Shown here piece after piece: positions 18,763 to 28,240 of a DNA stretch of 64,000 nt; the first letter of the stretch is position 1, and each line of letters starts with the position of its first letter. A program made the position numbers and the translations under genes. The notes below the pieces were generated by a model. The model was not told where the DNA came from and made no database searches. It was given only the letters and a program-made list of their open reading frames with translations. This DNA is from Streptococcus sp. LQJ-218. GTDB lineage: Bacteria > Bacillota > Bacilli > Lactobacillales > Streptococcaceae. Where the stretch lies: contig NZ_QQRU01000006.1 of NCBI RefSeq assembly GCF_003428885.1, positions 82,649 through 146,648 on the forward strand. The letters run 5' to 3'.

Positions 18763-19557
18763 TTATCCATGTACACGTTTCATATAGTCTTGATAACTTT
18801 CGGTATCCATGAGTTTTTTAGCGTTTTTCACGCGGTCTGCTGTTGGTGGTTTGACCCCTTCGAGCGAATAAGGAATTCCCAATTCACGCCATTTGAACTC
18901 ACCCATGGTGTGATAAGGTAGAATCTCAAACTTATCCACATTTTTGAGGGTCTTGACGAACTTCCCAAGTTCAATCAAGTCATCATCTCTATCTGTCAAT
19001 CCTGGAACTAGCACGTGGCGAATCTAGACAGGTTTTCCAATATCTGATAGATACTTAGCACAAGCCAAGATATTTTTATTGGTTTGGCTAGTGACAATCT
19101 TGTGCTGTTCTTCGTTTATTTCCTTGATATCCAAGAGGACCAAGTCAGTGACAGCCATGAGTTTGTCAAATTTCTCAAGGTAACGTGGTTTATTACGGAA
19201 TGGAAGGGCACAGGTATCCAAGGTACAGTGGATTCCTTTTTCCTTGGCCTTGGTAAAGAGGGCGATTAGGAAATCAATCTGCAAGAGGGCTTCTCCTCCA
19301 CTGACTGTAATCCCACCCTTATTTCCCCAGAAACCGCGGTAGCGAAGAGCCTCTGTCAAGACATCATCTACCGTCCGTTCACGTGATTTATTAGACTCCA
19401 TAGCCCAAGTGTCCGGGTTGTGGCAATACTGGCAACGCATGTGACAGCCCTGCAAAAAGACAATAAAACGAATGCCAGGCCCATCTACTGACCCAAAGCT
19501 TTCTGTCGAATGCACCATTCCTGTCACTTGTCCATAATCAATTGTTTCTTCAGACAT
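18763..19557 (-). pseudogene. pflA: pflA, pyruvate formate-lyase activating enzyme, interrupted by a nonsense codon
   Basis: PflA is a radical-SAM enzyme that installs the glycyl radical on pyruvate formate-lyase. The reading frame is continuous over 264 codons, the normal length, except for one TAG at 19024-19026 (codon 178). It divides the gene into 177- and 83-residue pieces in the same frame. The family sequence after GKPV continues [11 protein letters not shown], so the lost residue is most simply a tryptophan (TGG to TAG). The N-terminal part keeps the [4Fe-4S] motif (Cys38, Cys42, Cys45) and the SAM-binding GGE. The C-terminal part, needed to close the barrel, is cut off. No other damage is visible, which suggests a recent mutation or a sequencing error. 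Confidence 0.88.
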
Positions 19558-19571
19558 ATCGTTACCTTCCT

Positions 19572-19619
19572 TGAAAACGTTTTATAGTTTTATTATATCA
19601 CGACTTGAAAGAAAAACAA
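19572..19619 (-). promoter_or_regulatory. pflA promoter with overlapping cre-like site
   Basis: On the minus strand TTGTTT (19614-19619) and TATAAT (19592-19597) have a 16-bp spacer. A cre-like palindrome TGAAAACGTTTTAT (19572-19585) lies at or just after the expected transcription start. CcpA bound there would block transcription during growth on preferred sugars. Confidence 0.55.
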
Positions 19620-19682
19620 GATTTTTGCCTATTTTTTAGAAAGCAATCTGTTTTTCAATTTCATTTTCAATTACTTATCATT

Positions 19683-20933
19683 TTATTCTTCAAAATCAAA
19701 GCCATACAAGGTTGCAAAGTAGTCCTCAGGGCGCTCTGCACGGCGGATTTGACGGGCTTTACCTTCTTTGGTATAGAGGATTTCTGCAGAACGAAGTTTG
19801 GCGTTGTACTGGTAGCCCATTGAAAAACCGTGGGCACCTGTATCATGAATTACCAGCAAATCACCGATTTCTGTATGAGGCAGTTCGCGATTCACTGCAA
19901 ATTTATCATTGTTTTCACAGAGTGAACCAACCACATCTACCACTTCAGTTGGTCCATCTGGATGGGTCACGTTAGTAATATGATGATAAGCTCCGTACAT
20001 AGCTGGACGCATAAGGTTGACTGCTGATGCATCCACACCTAGATAGGTACGGTAGGTTTCCTTCTTATGAGTGACTCTTGTGACCAAAGCACCGTGAGGT
20101 GCCAACATAAAACGACCCAATTCGGTGAAAATCTTAACCTGACCAAGACCTGCTGGCGTAAGGACCTCTTCATACACCTTACGAACTCCTTCACCAATCA
20201 AGGCAATATCATTTGGTTCCTGGTCTGGACGATAATTGACACCAATACCGCCAGAAAGATTGATAAAGTCTAGCCAAATGCCCAACTTTTCCTTGATTTC
20301 AACAGCCAATTCAAAAAGCTGACGAGCCAACTCTGGATAATAGAGATGGGTCACGGTATTGGATGCTAGGAAGGAGTGAATCCCAAAAGTCTTGGATCCT
20401 TTTTCCTTCAAGATGGCAAAAGCTTCAAAGAGCTGGTCCTTGGTCATGCCAAACTTGGCTTCTCCAGGATTGTCCATAATATCTGTTCCTAGCTCAAAAA
20501 CGCCTCCAGGATTGTAACGACATGAGATGATTTCTGGAATGCCTGCTGCACGTTCTAGATGTTCAATATCTTCAAAGGCATCCAAGTTAATAGTCGCACC
20601 CAATTCACGCGCATAAGCATACTCTCTATCTGGAGTATTGTTAGATGAGAACATCATATCCGCCCCTGAAAACTCAAGCTTATGACTCATCAAGAGCTCT
20701 ACATAACTAGAGCAGTCCACACCGCAGCCTTCCTCTTGGAGAATTTTTAAAATGGCTGGTGTTGGAGTAGCCTTAACTGCAAAGTATTCTTTAAAGCCCT
20801 TGTTCCACGAAAAGGCTTGATTGACGGCCCTTGCCTTCTCGCGGATCCCCTTCTCGTCATATAAGTGAAAGGGAGTCGGAAACTCGGAAACAATCGCTTC
20901 TAAGTCTTCTCTTTCGATAAATGGTATTTTCAT
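19683..20933 (-). CDS. lysA: LysA, diaminopimelate decarboxylase
   Basis: This PLP-dependent fold-III decarboxylase makes lysine from meso-diaminopimelate. It has 416 residues. Lys54 in EYFAVKATPTP binds PLP, GGIGVNYRP is the phosphate-binding loop, and GSLCENNDKFA near the C-terminus carries the active-site cysteine from the partner subunit. HDTGAHGFSMGYQYNAKLRSAEIL is the usual C-terminal region. A carboxynorspermidine decarboxylase is the main alternative but is typically shorter. Monocistronic by appearance. Confidence 0.88.
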   Translation of the reverse strand: MKIPFIEREDLEAIVSEFPTPFHLYDEKGIREKARAVNQAFSWNKGFKEYFAVKATPTPAILKILQEEGCGVDCSSYVELLMSHKLEFSGADMMFSSNNTPDREYAYARELGATINLDAFEDIEHLERAAGIPEIISCRYNPGGVFELGTDIMDNPGEAKFGMTKDQLFEAFAILKEKGSKTFGIHSFLASNTVTHLYYPELARQLFELAVEIKEKLGIWLDFINLSGGIGVNYRPDQEPNDIALIGEGVRKVYEEVLTPAGLGQVKIFTELGRFMLAPHGALVTRVTHKKETYRTYLGVDASAVNLMRPAMYGAYHHITNVTHPDGPTEVVDVVGSLCENNDKFAVNRELPHTEIGDLLVIHDTGAHGFSMGYQYNAKLRSAEILYTKEGKARQIRRAERPEDYFATLYGFDFEE

Positions 20934-20959
20934 ACGCTTCCTTCTATTCTATTTGCAAA

Positions 20960-20989
20960 GAAAGGCTGGGACAATCGTTCCAACCTTTA
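20960..20989 (-). terminator. Terminator after purR
   Basis: The arms AAAGGTTGGAAC / GTCCCAGCCTTT form a hairpin followed by a short T-rich stretch on the minus strand. Confidence 0.6.
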
Positions 20990-20999
20990 ATTCTATCTT

Positions 21000-21827
21000 T
21001 TATTTTTCTTCGTCAAAGATATTACCAACCTCAACATCGATAGTTTGATTCTTGACATCAATATTGGTTACCTTCAAGAGTGACTTGTAGTCAAACTGCT
21101 TTTCACGTTCTTCTTGGGCGTTATCCGCAAAGACCGCCACACCTGCCAGTTCTGAATCGAACTCGCGCAAGAGACTGATCATCCCATTGACAGTTCCGCC
21201 ACCCTTCAAGAAATCATCCACAATCAAGACGCGGCTACCAGCCTTGAGACTACGTTTTGAAAGGAACATTTTCTCAATACGATCACCACTTGAACCTGAA
21301 ACATAGTTGACGCTAACAGTTGAACCTTCAGTAATTTTCAAATCACGACGAACAATAACAAAAGGAACATTGAGAACATTGGCAACTGCATTTGCAAGTG
21401 GAACACCTTTGGTCGCTACGGTCATAACCGCATCAATTTTTTGGTCCATAAAGCTCTTGGCAATAATGCGACCAATATTTTTCAAAATGGCTGGTGTACT
21501 AAGCAAATCAGATAGGTAGATGTAGCCACCTGGCAAGATACGATCACTTTCTGACAACTTGGCACGCAAGTCCTCAACCATTTCCTTGGCATCATGGCTT
21601 GAGATTGATGGTGTGAAAATGACACCACCACCAGCACCAGTTACTGTCTGAATATGGCCGATCTCAATTTCCTCAAAGGCACGTTTGATAATAACGATAT
21701 CCTCTGAGATGGATGATTTAGCAGATTCATACTTTTCAGCAAAAGTATTGAGACTAGTTAGTTTATAAGGATTATTAATCAAATAGTTGGAAATGACAAC
21801 CATCCGATCACTTCTTCTTAATTTCAT
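21000..21827 (-). CDS. purR: PurR, purine operon regulator
   Basis: This PRPP-responsive regulator controls purine synthesis and transport genes by binding PurBoxes. It has an N-terminal winged helix (about 1-72, beginning MKLRRSDRMV) and a phosphoribosyltransferase-like effector domain. The PRPP loop is VLIVDDFLKGGGTVNGM (about 195-211). I chose the ATG at 21827, which has a weak GGGAAA upstream; an in-frame ATG 6 codons earlier has none. A TGGTATAAT promoter lies upstream. A purine permease of the AzgA type in this window (46476-47894) is a plausible target. Confidence 0.93.
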   Translation of the reverse strand: MKLRRSDRMVVISNYLINNPYKLTSLNTFAEKYESAKSSISEDIVIIKRAFEEIEIGHIQTVTGAGGGVIFTPSISSHDAKEMVEDLRAKLSESDRILPGGYIYLSDLLSTPAILKNIGRIIAKSFMDQKIDAVMTVATKGVPLANAVANVLNVPFVIVRRDLKITEGSTVSVNYVSGSSGDRIEKMFLSKRSLKAGSRVLIVDDFLKGGGTVNGMISLLREFDSELAGVAVFADNAQEEREKQFDYKSLLKVTNIDVKNQTIDVEVGNIFDEEK

Positions 21828-21884
21828 TTCTATTTCCCATTTCATTTAATTTTGATATTTTATCTATTATACCATATTTACATA

Positions 21885-21924
21885 AAAAAACGAACATTCT
21901 TATCCTAAAAAATGCTCGTTTTTC
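21885..21924 (-). terminator. Terminator after yhaM
   Basis: The arms AAAACGAACATT / AATGCTCGTTTT (one G-U pair) have an A/T-rich loop. On the minus strand the hairpin is followed by TTTTTTT. Confidence 0.75.
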
Positions 21925-21932
21925 TTAAATTA

Positions 21933-22874
21933 TTAATCTAAATCTGGTTTATAGAAGGAACGATTGTCCATAGCGAAGATTTTATTGGTCATCTCTCCTT
22001 TATCTACCAAAGCCAGAGCTGTTGTCATCATCATCATGCTAGCATCCAGATTGTCAATCATATGGATAATCTCTGCTTCCATTACACGAGGACGGACTGG
22101 ACTTCCATACTCAAGTAAACCGTGGTGACTGAGGATGACATGACGAAGCAAAACGACTTCTTCCTTGTTATCATCAATGCCGAGCTCCATCACTGTCTTA
22201 GTAATTTCACTATCAATGAGAGCGATATGTCCAAGTAGATTGCCTCGTACTGTGTACTCAGTCTGGTCTGGTCCTGTCAACTCAATAACCTTAGCTAAGT
22301 CATGTAGCATAATCCCAGCATAGAGCAGACTCTTATTGAGCTGAGGATAGATTTCACTAATGGCATCTGCCAAACGCACCATGGTTGCCGTATGATAGGC
22401 CAAACCTGTTTCAAAGGCGTGGTGGTTAGTCTTGGCAGCTGGATAGGAGTAAAACTCCTTGTCGTATTTAGTGTAGAGATTTCGGACGATCCGTTGCCAG
22501 ACAGGATTTTCAATTTTAAAAATCATTTGCGACATGTAGTCACGAATTTCCTTGACATCAACTGGCGACTTGACCTTGAAATCAGCTGGGTCATTGGGTT
22601 CGCTAGGTTGAGGCAGACGGAGAGTAATTTGGTTGACTTGAGGGGTGTTGTTATACACTTCTCGGCGTCCTTTCATGTGGACAACCTTACCTGCAGTAAA
22701 GGCCTCAATGTTATGAGGTTGGGCATCCCATAGCTTCCCCTCAATCTCGCCACTATCATCTTGAAAGGTAAAGGCTAGGTAGTTTTTTCCAGCTCGTGTC
22801 TGCCTCAGGTCAGCTGATTTGATTAGGTAAAAGCCTTCAAATAGCTCATCTTTTTTCATGTGACTAATCTTCAT
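21933..22874 (-). CDS. yhaM: YhaM/Cbf1, 3'-5' exoribonuclease
   Basis: This 313-residue nuclease trims RNA 3' ends. It has an OB-fold nucleic-acid-binding domain (about 10-105) and an HD domain (about 150-275) with metal ligands in NHHAFETGLAYHT and GIMLHDLAKV, and DNLDASMMMM near the end. I chose the ATG at 22874 (MKISHMKKDELFEGF) because GAGGAAG lies directly upstream. The frame could open 21 codons earlier, but inside rmuC. It overlaps the rmuC stop by 11 bp, giving a thiN-rmuC-yhaM coupling. Confidence 0.92.
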   Translation of the reverse strand: MKISHMKKDELFEGFYLIKSADLRQTRAGKNYLAFTFQDDSGEIEGKLWDAQPHNIEAFTAGKVVHMKGRREVYNNTPQVNQITLRLPQPSEPNDPADFKVKSPVDVKEIRDYMSQMIFKIENPVWQRIVRNLYTKYDKEFYSYPAAKTNHHAFETGLAYHTATMVRLADAISEIYPQLNKSLLYAGIMLHDLAKVIELTGPDQTEYTVRGNLLGHIALIDSEITKTVMELGIDDNKEEVVLLRHVILSHHGLLEYGSPVRPRVMEAEIIHMIDNLDASMMMMTTALALVDKGEMTNKIFAMDNRSFYKPDLD

Positions 22875-24120
22875 ATTCTTCCTCATTTTCTTGGAATTGC
22901 AGCAGATCAAGCGCAGGCTCACCTTCTGATAACTCAATGTGACGGAGCGTCCGCTCGATAGCTGTGGTACGACGGTTTAATAATTCATCAATATTGCCAG
23001 AGGCATGTTGGAGATGTTTTTGTGCCTTGACCAGAATACCACCAAACTTGCCAAACTCTGTCTTAACGCTAGCAAGGGTCTTACTGATATGGTCGGCACT
23101 CTTTTGAATATTGAGGGTTTTGAAACCAACTGATAGAGAATTGAGAAGGGCTGATAGGGTACTTGGACCTGCAACAATAATCTGCTCCTCCCTTCTCAAA
23201 TCATCAAAGAAGACAGGATTGCGGACGATTTCTGAATAGAGACCTTCTGTCGGAACAAACAAAATTCCAAAATTGGTCGTCCTAGGCGGCGCTATGTACT
23301 TGCTCTTGATATCCTTGGCAAAGCGCTTGACGCTGGCTAGGAGCGACTTACGGCAGCGTTCGATTTCGTCCTTGTCACCCACTTCATAGGCTTCTTCTAG
23401 GCGATAATAATCAGTCAGCGGAAACTTGGAGTCAATTGGTAGATAGACGTATTCTTGGTCGCCTTGTCCAGGTAACTTGATGGCATACTCCACTCGTTCA
23501 CTAGAGTTTTCAACCGTTGCGTATTCTCGTTCGTACTGGGCAGGTGTCATGATATCTTCGATGATTTGCCCCAGTTGTAATTCGCCCAGAATTCCTCGCG
23601 TTTTAGTCCCCGAGAGAACCTTGTTGAGGGCTCCGACATCGCGGGCAACTGTCTGCATTTCTCCAAGACCACGATTAACAGACTCCAATTGCTTGGAAAC
23701 TGTCTCAAAAGAGGCCTGCAAGCGTGTTTGTAAGGTCTTTTCTAACTTTTCCTCAACCGTTTGTCGCATCTGTTCCAAGCGTTGCTCGTTTGATTCCTGC
23801 AAGGCCTGAAGACGTTGGTCAGTTTTATCCCTAGTTTGCAAGAGATTATCTGTCATTTCTTGACGAACTTGAGTCAAGCCTTGGTGCAATTCGATTCGTA
23901 CTTCTTGCAAACGGTCACTAACAGCCACTTCCAAATCTTTTTGGTCTAACTGGCTGGCTTGTCTGGCTTGTTCGAAGCGGTAATCCAGCTGATCTGACAG
24001 ATGATCTGCCTGGTCTTCTAAACTCTTGGTCAGATATTTCTCCTGCTTGTCCTGCCTTTGCCAGATTAGAAAGAGGCCAGCTAGGTTGGCAATCAATAAT
24101 AGAACAAGTAAACTTTCCAT
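22864..24120 (-). CDS. rmuC: RmuC family DNA recombination protein
   Basis: This 418-residue protein has an N-terminal membrane helix (about 3-20), a long coiled coil (about 25-170, rich in Q, E and R) and the conserved RmuC nuclease-like domain (about 175-390). The latter includes GILGELQLGQIIEDIM, a DSKFPLTDY segment and GILFVPTEGLYSEIVRN. In E. coli RmuC limits inversion at short inverted repeats. It lies 1 bp after thiN and overlaps yhaM. Confidence 0.92.
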   Translation of the reverse strand: MESLLVLLLIANLAGLFLIWQRQDKQEKYLTKSLEDQADHLSDQLDYRFEQARQASQLDQKDLEVAVSDRLQEVRIELHQGLTQVRQEMTDNLLQTRDKTDQRLQALQESNEQRLEQMRQTVEEKLEKTLQTRLQASFETVSKQLESVNRGLGEMQTVARDVGALNKVLSGTKTRGILGELQLGQIIEDIMTPAQYEREYATVENSSERVEYAIKLPGQGDQEYVYLPIDSKFPLTDYYRLEEAYEVGDKDEIERCRKSLLASVKRFAKDIKSKYIAPPRTTNFGILFVPTEGLYSEIVRNPVFFDDLRREEQIIVAGPSTLSALLNSLSVGFKTLNIQKSADHISKTLASVKTEFGKFGGILVKAQKHLQHASGNIDELLNRRTTAIERTLRHIELSEGEPALDLLQFQENEEEYED

Positions 24121-24121
24121 C

Positions 24122-24784
24122 CTACCTCCTGTCCTTGCTATGCAGCACGACTACATAGCCATCTGGGCAAGTCACCGACACTTCCCTATCTATATATTCG
24201 TTAGAAGCGTAGACTTTTTTAAAGAAAAAATTTTCCTCTGTCAACTCATACTTGGCACCAAGAATGGTCAACTGACTATCCCTAACCGGCATAAAGGCTA
24301 GATAGTCGTAGTCCGAGCGGGGTTCTAGCTGGCTGGTCCCTTCTGGGCAATAGGCAATCAAATTTTGCCCATCCTCAATCTCTATCTGGCGCATATAGGG
24401 CGCCAACTTGGGATTACTAGGTAGAAAGACATTAGCCAGCATATGGTCAATACGACCACCCAAAGCACCGAAAATAGTAACCTCAGCCTGAGGATTTTGC
24501 TCAAAGATGGTTAAGAGGGCCAATTCCAAATCGGTATCATCCTTTTCTGGCTGAGCTTTTACAAAATACTGGGCACATTTTTGAATCATCTTTCTCTCTT
24601 CTTGCGTCACAGAATCAAAATCGCCAACTGCTAGAGCAAGAGGCAAATCTTCTTCCAAGACCCAGAGAGAGCCTCGATCTACACCGACAAAGCAATCAAA
24701 ATCTGTCCGATAATGACCGCGGTCTCCGCCCGCAAAAACGGCAACCCTAGTCCAGTTGTTTTCTGAGAGTTTGTACTCGCTCAT
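24122..24784 (-). CDS. thiN: Thiamine pyrophosphokinase
   Basis: This enzyme converts thiamine and ATP to thiamine pyrophosphate. It has 220 residues from the ATG at 24784 (MSEYKLSENN). The family segments FVGVDRGSLWVLE, AVGDFDSV and DDTDLELAL are present, and GALGGRIDHMLAN forms the substrate site. The start lies inside the 3' end of rpe (38 bp overlap). It belongs to a ksgA-rsgA-rpe-thiN-rmuC-yhaM run. Confidence 0.92.
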   Translation of the reverse strand: MSEYKLSENNWTRVAVFAGGDRGHYRTDFDCFVGVDRGSLWVLEEDLPLALAVGDFDSVTQEERKMIQKCAQYFVKAQPEKDDTDLELALLTIFEQNPQAEVTIFGALGGRIDHMLANVFLPSNPKLAPYMRQIEIEDGQNLIAYCPEGTSQLEPRSDYDYLAFMPVRDSQLTILGAKYELTEENFFFKKVYASNEYIDREVSVTCPDGYVVVLHSKDRR

Positions 24785-25403
24785 TAACATCTCCCTTAAA
24801 GACATAGGAACCTGCTACAAAAACTGTCGCACCAGCTTCTTTGGCTTGAGCAATCGTTTGGTTATCAATCCCACCATCGACTTCGATCTCAAATTTCAAA
24901 CCTTTTTCCTGACGAAGGGCGACCAACTCACGGACCTTATCCATGGTCTCTGGTAGAAAGGCTTGCCCACCAAAGCCTGGGTTAACTGTCATGACTAAAA
25001 CTTGGTCAACTAGATGAAGGACGTGCTTGATGGCCTCAACTGGTGTGCCAGGATTGATAACAACCGATGGTTTGACACCGAGTGAACGAATTTTTTGGAG
25101 GGCTCCATGAATATGGGGCGTTGCTTCCACATGGATGCTGATGATATCCGCACCTGCACGCGCAAAGTCTTCTAAGTGGTGTTCAGGGTTTGACACCATC
25201 AAGTGGCAGTCAAAGACCATTTTGCTATGAGGGCGCAGACTCTCGACCACACCCGCACCAAAACTGATTTGCGGTACAAAATGACCATCCATGATATCGA
25301 TATGGGCATATTCTGCCCCAGTTGCTTCTAGGCGTTTGATTTCACGTTCAAAGTTGGCATAATCTGCTGCCAGAATTGACGGAGCAATCTTGTATTGAGA
25401 CAT
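24747..25403 (-). CDS. rpe: Ribulose-phosphate 3-epimerase
   Basis: This pentose-phosphate-pathway enzyme interconverts ribulose 5-phosphate and xylulose 5-phosphate. It has 218 residues from MSQYKIAPS. TIM-barrel motifs are KIAPSILAADYANF, HIDIMDGHFVP (metal ligands), VMTVNPGFGGQAF and VDGGI. The start at 25403 has AAGGAGAAA just upstream; the frame stays open further back, but only into rsgA. It is 10 bp from the rsgA stop. Confidence 0.96.
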   Translation of the reverse strand: MSQYKIAPSILAADYANFEREIKRLEATGAEYAHIDIMDGHFVPQISFGAGVVESLRPHSKMVFDCHLMVSNPEHHLEDFARAGADIISIHVEATPHIHGALQKIRSLGVKPSVVINPGTPVEAIKHVLHLVDQVLVMTVNPGFGGQAFLPETMDKVRELVALRQEKGLKFEIEVDGGIDNQTIAQAKEAGATVFVAGSYVFKGDVNERVQTLRKQLD

Positions 25404-25413
25404 AGGTTTCTCC

Positions 25414-26292
25414 TTATTTTGGTATTTTTTTGCTGACTTTTTTATAGGTTTCTCTGCGATTTTCAATCTCACTGAGAAATTGCAGGTAGTTGTCAAAACG
25501 GAAGGTGGCAATAATTCCTTCTTCTACAGCTGGCTTGACAGCACAAGACGGCTCATGGGTATGGGTACAAGTGCGGAATTTGCAGTCTCGACTGACACTA
25601 GCAATCTCGGGAAAGGCCTGATTGAGGTCTTCAGCCGTTGTTACTTCATAATCCAGTGATGAAAAGCCTGGTGTGTCTGCGATTTTACCCCCATTGAGGT
25701 TGTAAAAACTAACAGCTCGAGTGGTATGGCGCCCACGACCCAGACTGTCTGAGATTTCTCCTGTTTCAAGATTGAGATCAGGTGCGATTTTATTGAGAAG
25801 AGTTGATTTCCCGACACCTGTCTGGCCCATAAAGACTGTAACCTTGCCTGTTAACAAGGGCAAAAGTTCCTCCTTACGGGTCACAAAGTCGTAACCAATA
25901 TCACGATAAGTCTGTTCATAAAAATCCAGTTCTGACCTATCTTCCAGCAAGTCCATTTTGGAAATATAGACGATGGGATGAATACCCTTGTGCTCTAAAA
26001 GAATCAAGAAGCGATCCAGCAAATTGCTGTTGAAGTCCGGTTCCTTGACAGACATGATTACTACAGCTTGGTCAATATTGACAATAGGGGGACGGACCAG
26101 ACTGTTTTTCCGTTCATGAATTTTGAGAATGTAACCCTCTGAATTTTCCTCGGCAGAGAAATCTACCCAGTCCCCAACGTAAGGGGTATGGCCTTTTTTA
26201 CGAAAATTCCCACGCGCGCGTGTTTGATAAACCCGACCTTCACTCTCTACATAGTAGAAGCCTGCCAAGGCCTTAATGATTTGTCCCTGCAT
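25414..26292 (-). CDS. rsgA: RsgA, ribosome small-subunit-dependent GTPase
   Basis: This circularly permuted GTPase helps mature the 30S subunit. It has 292 residues. An OB domain (about 1-65) precedes the permuted G motifs: G4 SKMD, then G1 GQTGVGKST, then G3 DTPGFSSLD. The C-terminal zinc finger has Cys-x4-Cys-x2-His ([14 protein letters not shown]). The start MQGQIIKAL at 26292 is 1 bp after the ksgA stop, so the two ribosome-maturation genes are coupled. Confidence 0.95.
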   Translation of the reverse strand: MQGQIIKALAGFYYVESEGRVYQTRARGNFRKKGHTPYVGDWVDFSAEENSEGYILKIHERKNSLVRPPIVNIDQAVVIMSVKEPDFNSNLLDRFLILLEHKGIHPIVYISKMDLLEDRSELDFYEQTYRDIGYDFVTRKEELLPLLTGKVTVFMGQTGVGKSTLLNKIAPDLNLETGEISDSLGRGRHTTRAVSFYNLNGGKIADTPGFSSLDYEVTTAEDLNQAFPEIASVSRDCKFRTCTHTHEPSCAVKPAVEEGIIATFRFDNYLQFLSEIENRRETYKKVSKKIPK

Positions 26293-26293
26293 C

Positions 26294-27166
26294 TTAGAGT
26301 CCTTGTCCTTTGAGCGCATCTGCTAGGCTAGCAAATTCTGCCAAGCTGAGAGCTTCTCCACGTACACTTGGTGACAAGCCTGCTTGGTCCAAAGCCTTGG
26401 TCAGCTTGTCCTTGACCTCTTCAGTCTTGCCAAAATAACCTGTCAAGTTATTCCACAATGTCTTGCGGCGATGGGTGAAACTAGCCTTGGAAACCTTAAA
26501 GAAGAAGCTCTCGTCTTCTACTGCTACAGCTGGCTCTGGACGGCGCACCATTTTCAAGATAGCCGAGTCCACGTTTGGCGCTGGCACAAAGACCGTACGA
26601 GGTACGATAAAGGCAACCTTGGCAGTCATGTAGTACTGAACCGCAATCGACAAGCTACCATAAGCCTTAGTATTCGGCTGCGCTGAGATGCGATCCGCCA
26701 CCTCTTTTTGCATCATGACCACAAACTCACTAAAAGGAATGCCACTTTCAATCAAGTGCATGAGAATAGGCGTCGTGATGTAATAAGGCAAATTAGCCAC
26801 TACCTTGATTGGCAGGTCAGGATTTTTGAAATTCTGGATATGTTGCGCCAAATCGACTTTGAGAATATCCTCGTTGACTACGGTCACATTGTCAAAATCA
26901 CGCAGGGTATCTGCTAAAATCGGTACCAAACGGTTATCGATCTCAAAAGCCATGACCTCTGCTGCACGCTCAGCCAAAAATTCCGTCAAAGCACCTATCC
27001 CAGGCCCGATTTCGATAACATTGACCTGATCATCAATCTCAGCCGTATCTACAATCTTTTGAAGGATATTGGTATCCGTCAGGAAATTTTGCCCAAAGGA
27101 TTTTTTAAAGGTAAAACCGTGACGCTCCAGCACTGCCTTGGTCACGCTATAATCTGCAATTCTCAT
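26294..27166 (-). CDS. ksgA: KsgA/RsmA, 16S rRNA dimethyladenosine transferase
   Basis: This enzyme dimethylates two adjacent adenines near the 3' end of 16S rRNA; its loss gives kasugamycin resistance. It has 290 residues. The N-terminus KKSFGQNFL, motif [13 protein letters not shown] and catalytic motif [12 protein letters not shown] are intact. It heads a tight run with rsgA, rpe, thiN, rmuC and yhaM. A candidate -10 (TACAAT) lies about 35 bp upstream. Confidence 0.96.
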   Translation of the reverse strand: MRIADYSVTKAVLERHGFTFKKSFGQNFLTDTNILQKIVDTAEIDDQVNVIEIGPGIGALTEFLAERAAEVMAFEIDNRLVPILADTLRDFDNVTVVNEDILKVDLAQHIQNFKNPDLPIKVVANLPYYITTPILMHLIESGIPFSEFVVMMQKEVADRISAQPNTKAYGSLSIAVQYYMTAKVAFIVPRTVFVPAPNVDSAILKMVRRPEPAVAVEDESFFFKVSKASFTHRRKTLWNNLTGYFGKTEEVKDKLTKALDQAGLSPSVRGEALSLAEFASLADALKGQGL

Positions 27167-27239
27167 CTATTCTCTTTTCTATTATCTGTTACTACTATTG
27201 TAACACATTCCCCTTGTATTTTGGGGGTGAAAATCATAC

Positions 27240-27273
27240 CAAAAAACTATCTTTCCTCATGAAGAAAGATAGT
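27240..27273 (-). terminator. Terminator after the bacteriocin-type ABC operon
   Basis: The arms ACTATCTTTC / GAAAGATAGT surround a short loop and are followed on the minus strand by TTTTTTGG. Confidence 0.8.
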
Positions 27274-27296
27274 CTTGGAAATCTTTAAAGGGGGAC

Positions 27297-27605
27297 TTAG
27301 CGGTTCTCTCGAAACATACGTTCAAAAAAATCAGCTTCTTTATAACTTCGATTTTCAGGTAGAGTCAAATCCACATCATCCTCCACATTATCCACTGTCA
27401 GTTCAACCGTTTGAGGTAAATTTTTCAAAGGATAATGCTTTTGCCTTTGCCCTTCAATACTTGCAAAATCCAGCAAATACCCATTTACTCGGATTTGAAC
27501 TAAAAGAAGATGATTGGTCATGTTTTCCATGATGAGGATGTCTTCTAAACCACCTCTGGCACTCGGATAATCAGATACCCTGCGAATACGAATTTTCTCA
27601 CACAT
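27297..27605 (-). CDS. Hypothetical protein linked to the ABC module
   Basis: I do not recognise a domain in this 102-residue protein. It is soluble, without signal peptide or membrane helix, with basic residues at the start (KIRIRRVSDYP) and an acidic stretch (VDNVEDDVDLTLPEN, about 71-85). The start overlaps the end of the ATPase gene by 8 bp, so it is the last gene of the three-gene ABC operon and is translated with it. An accessory or immunity role is conceivable from context only. Confidence 0.7.
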   Translation of the reverse strand: MCEKIRIRRVSDYPSARGGLEDILIMENMTNHLLLVQIRVNGYLLDFASIEGQRQKHYPLKNLPQTVELTVDNVEDDVDLTLPENRSYKEADFFERMFRENR

Positions 27606-28239
27606 GAGTAAGCTCCCTCATATCAATGATTTCATCGGCCTTATTCCAGACTAGGGGATTATGGGTCGCAATGATGATCATTCGATTTTCATCTTTCAAG
27701 CCCACCAAGAGATTCATAACTTCCTCTGAATTTTCAGGATCAAGAGCTGCTGTTGGTTCATCTGCCAAAATCAAGGGTGGATTTTTCAAAATAGTCTTAG
27801 CAAGAGCAACTCGTTGGGCCTCTCCTCCAGATAAAGTATAAATTTTTTGTTCTAGATCCAAATACCCTAGATTGACCTTTTCTAAAGCCTCAGCTTGTTT
27901 TTCCAATCGTTCTGCTTTTGAAATTTTTTGACCAACAAAGCCCAAATCCAAGTTTTCTTTGATGGATTGGTTTTCTAAGAGGCCAAAATTTTGAAAGAGA
28001 TAGCCCATCTGGTCTCGAAAATACTCCCGAGTGGGAATGGTTTTTAAATCCTTCCCTTGATAGAGAACTCGTCCTCCATCAATCTTTTCTAACTTTCCTA
28101 AGATATTAAGTAAAGTCGTCTTGCCACTTCCACTCTTTCCGATTAAGGCATAAACCTTGCCCTTCTCCAGCTTGAGATTTAAACCAGAAAAAATCGCTCG
28201 GTCATTAAACTTCTTTTCCAATCCTTGAATATCAATCAT
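27598..28239 (-). CDS. ABC transporter ATPase (MacB/bacteriocin-associated type)
   Basis: This is a 213-residue ATPase of the MacB/LolD class. Walker A is GKSGSGKT (34-41), the Q-loop is LFQNFGLL, the signature is LSGGEAQR and Walker B is LILADEPT, followed by ATHNP. It starts 1 bp after the large permease stop and pairs with it. This class usually works mechanically with FtsX-like permeases in bacteriocin or antimicrobial-peptide handling rather than as a classic importer. Confidence 0.88.
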   Translation of the reverse strand: MIDIQGLEKKFNDRAIFSGLNLKLEKGKVYALIGKSGSGKTTLLNILGKLEKIDGGRVLYQGKDLKTIPTREYFRDQMGYLFQNFGLLENQSIKENLDLGFVGQKISKAERLEKQAEALEKVNLGYLDLEQKIYTLSGGEAQRVALAKTILKNPPLILADEPTAALDPENSEEVMNLLVGLKDENRMIIIATHNPLVWNKADEIIDMRELTHV

Positions 28240-28240
28240 C

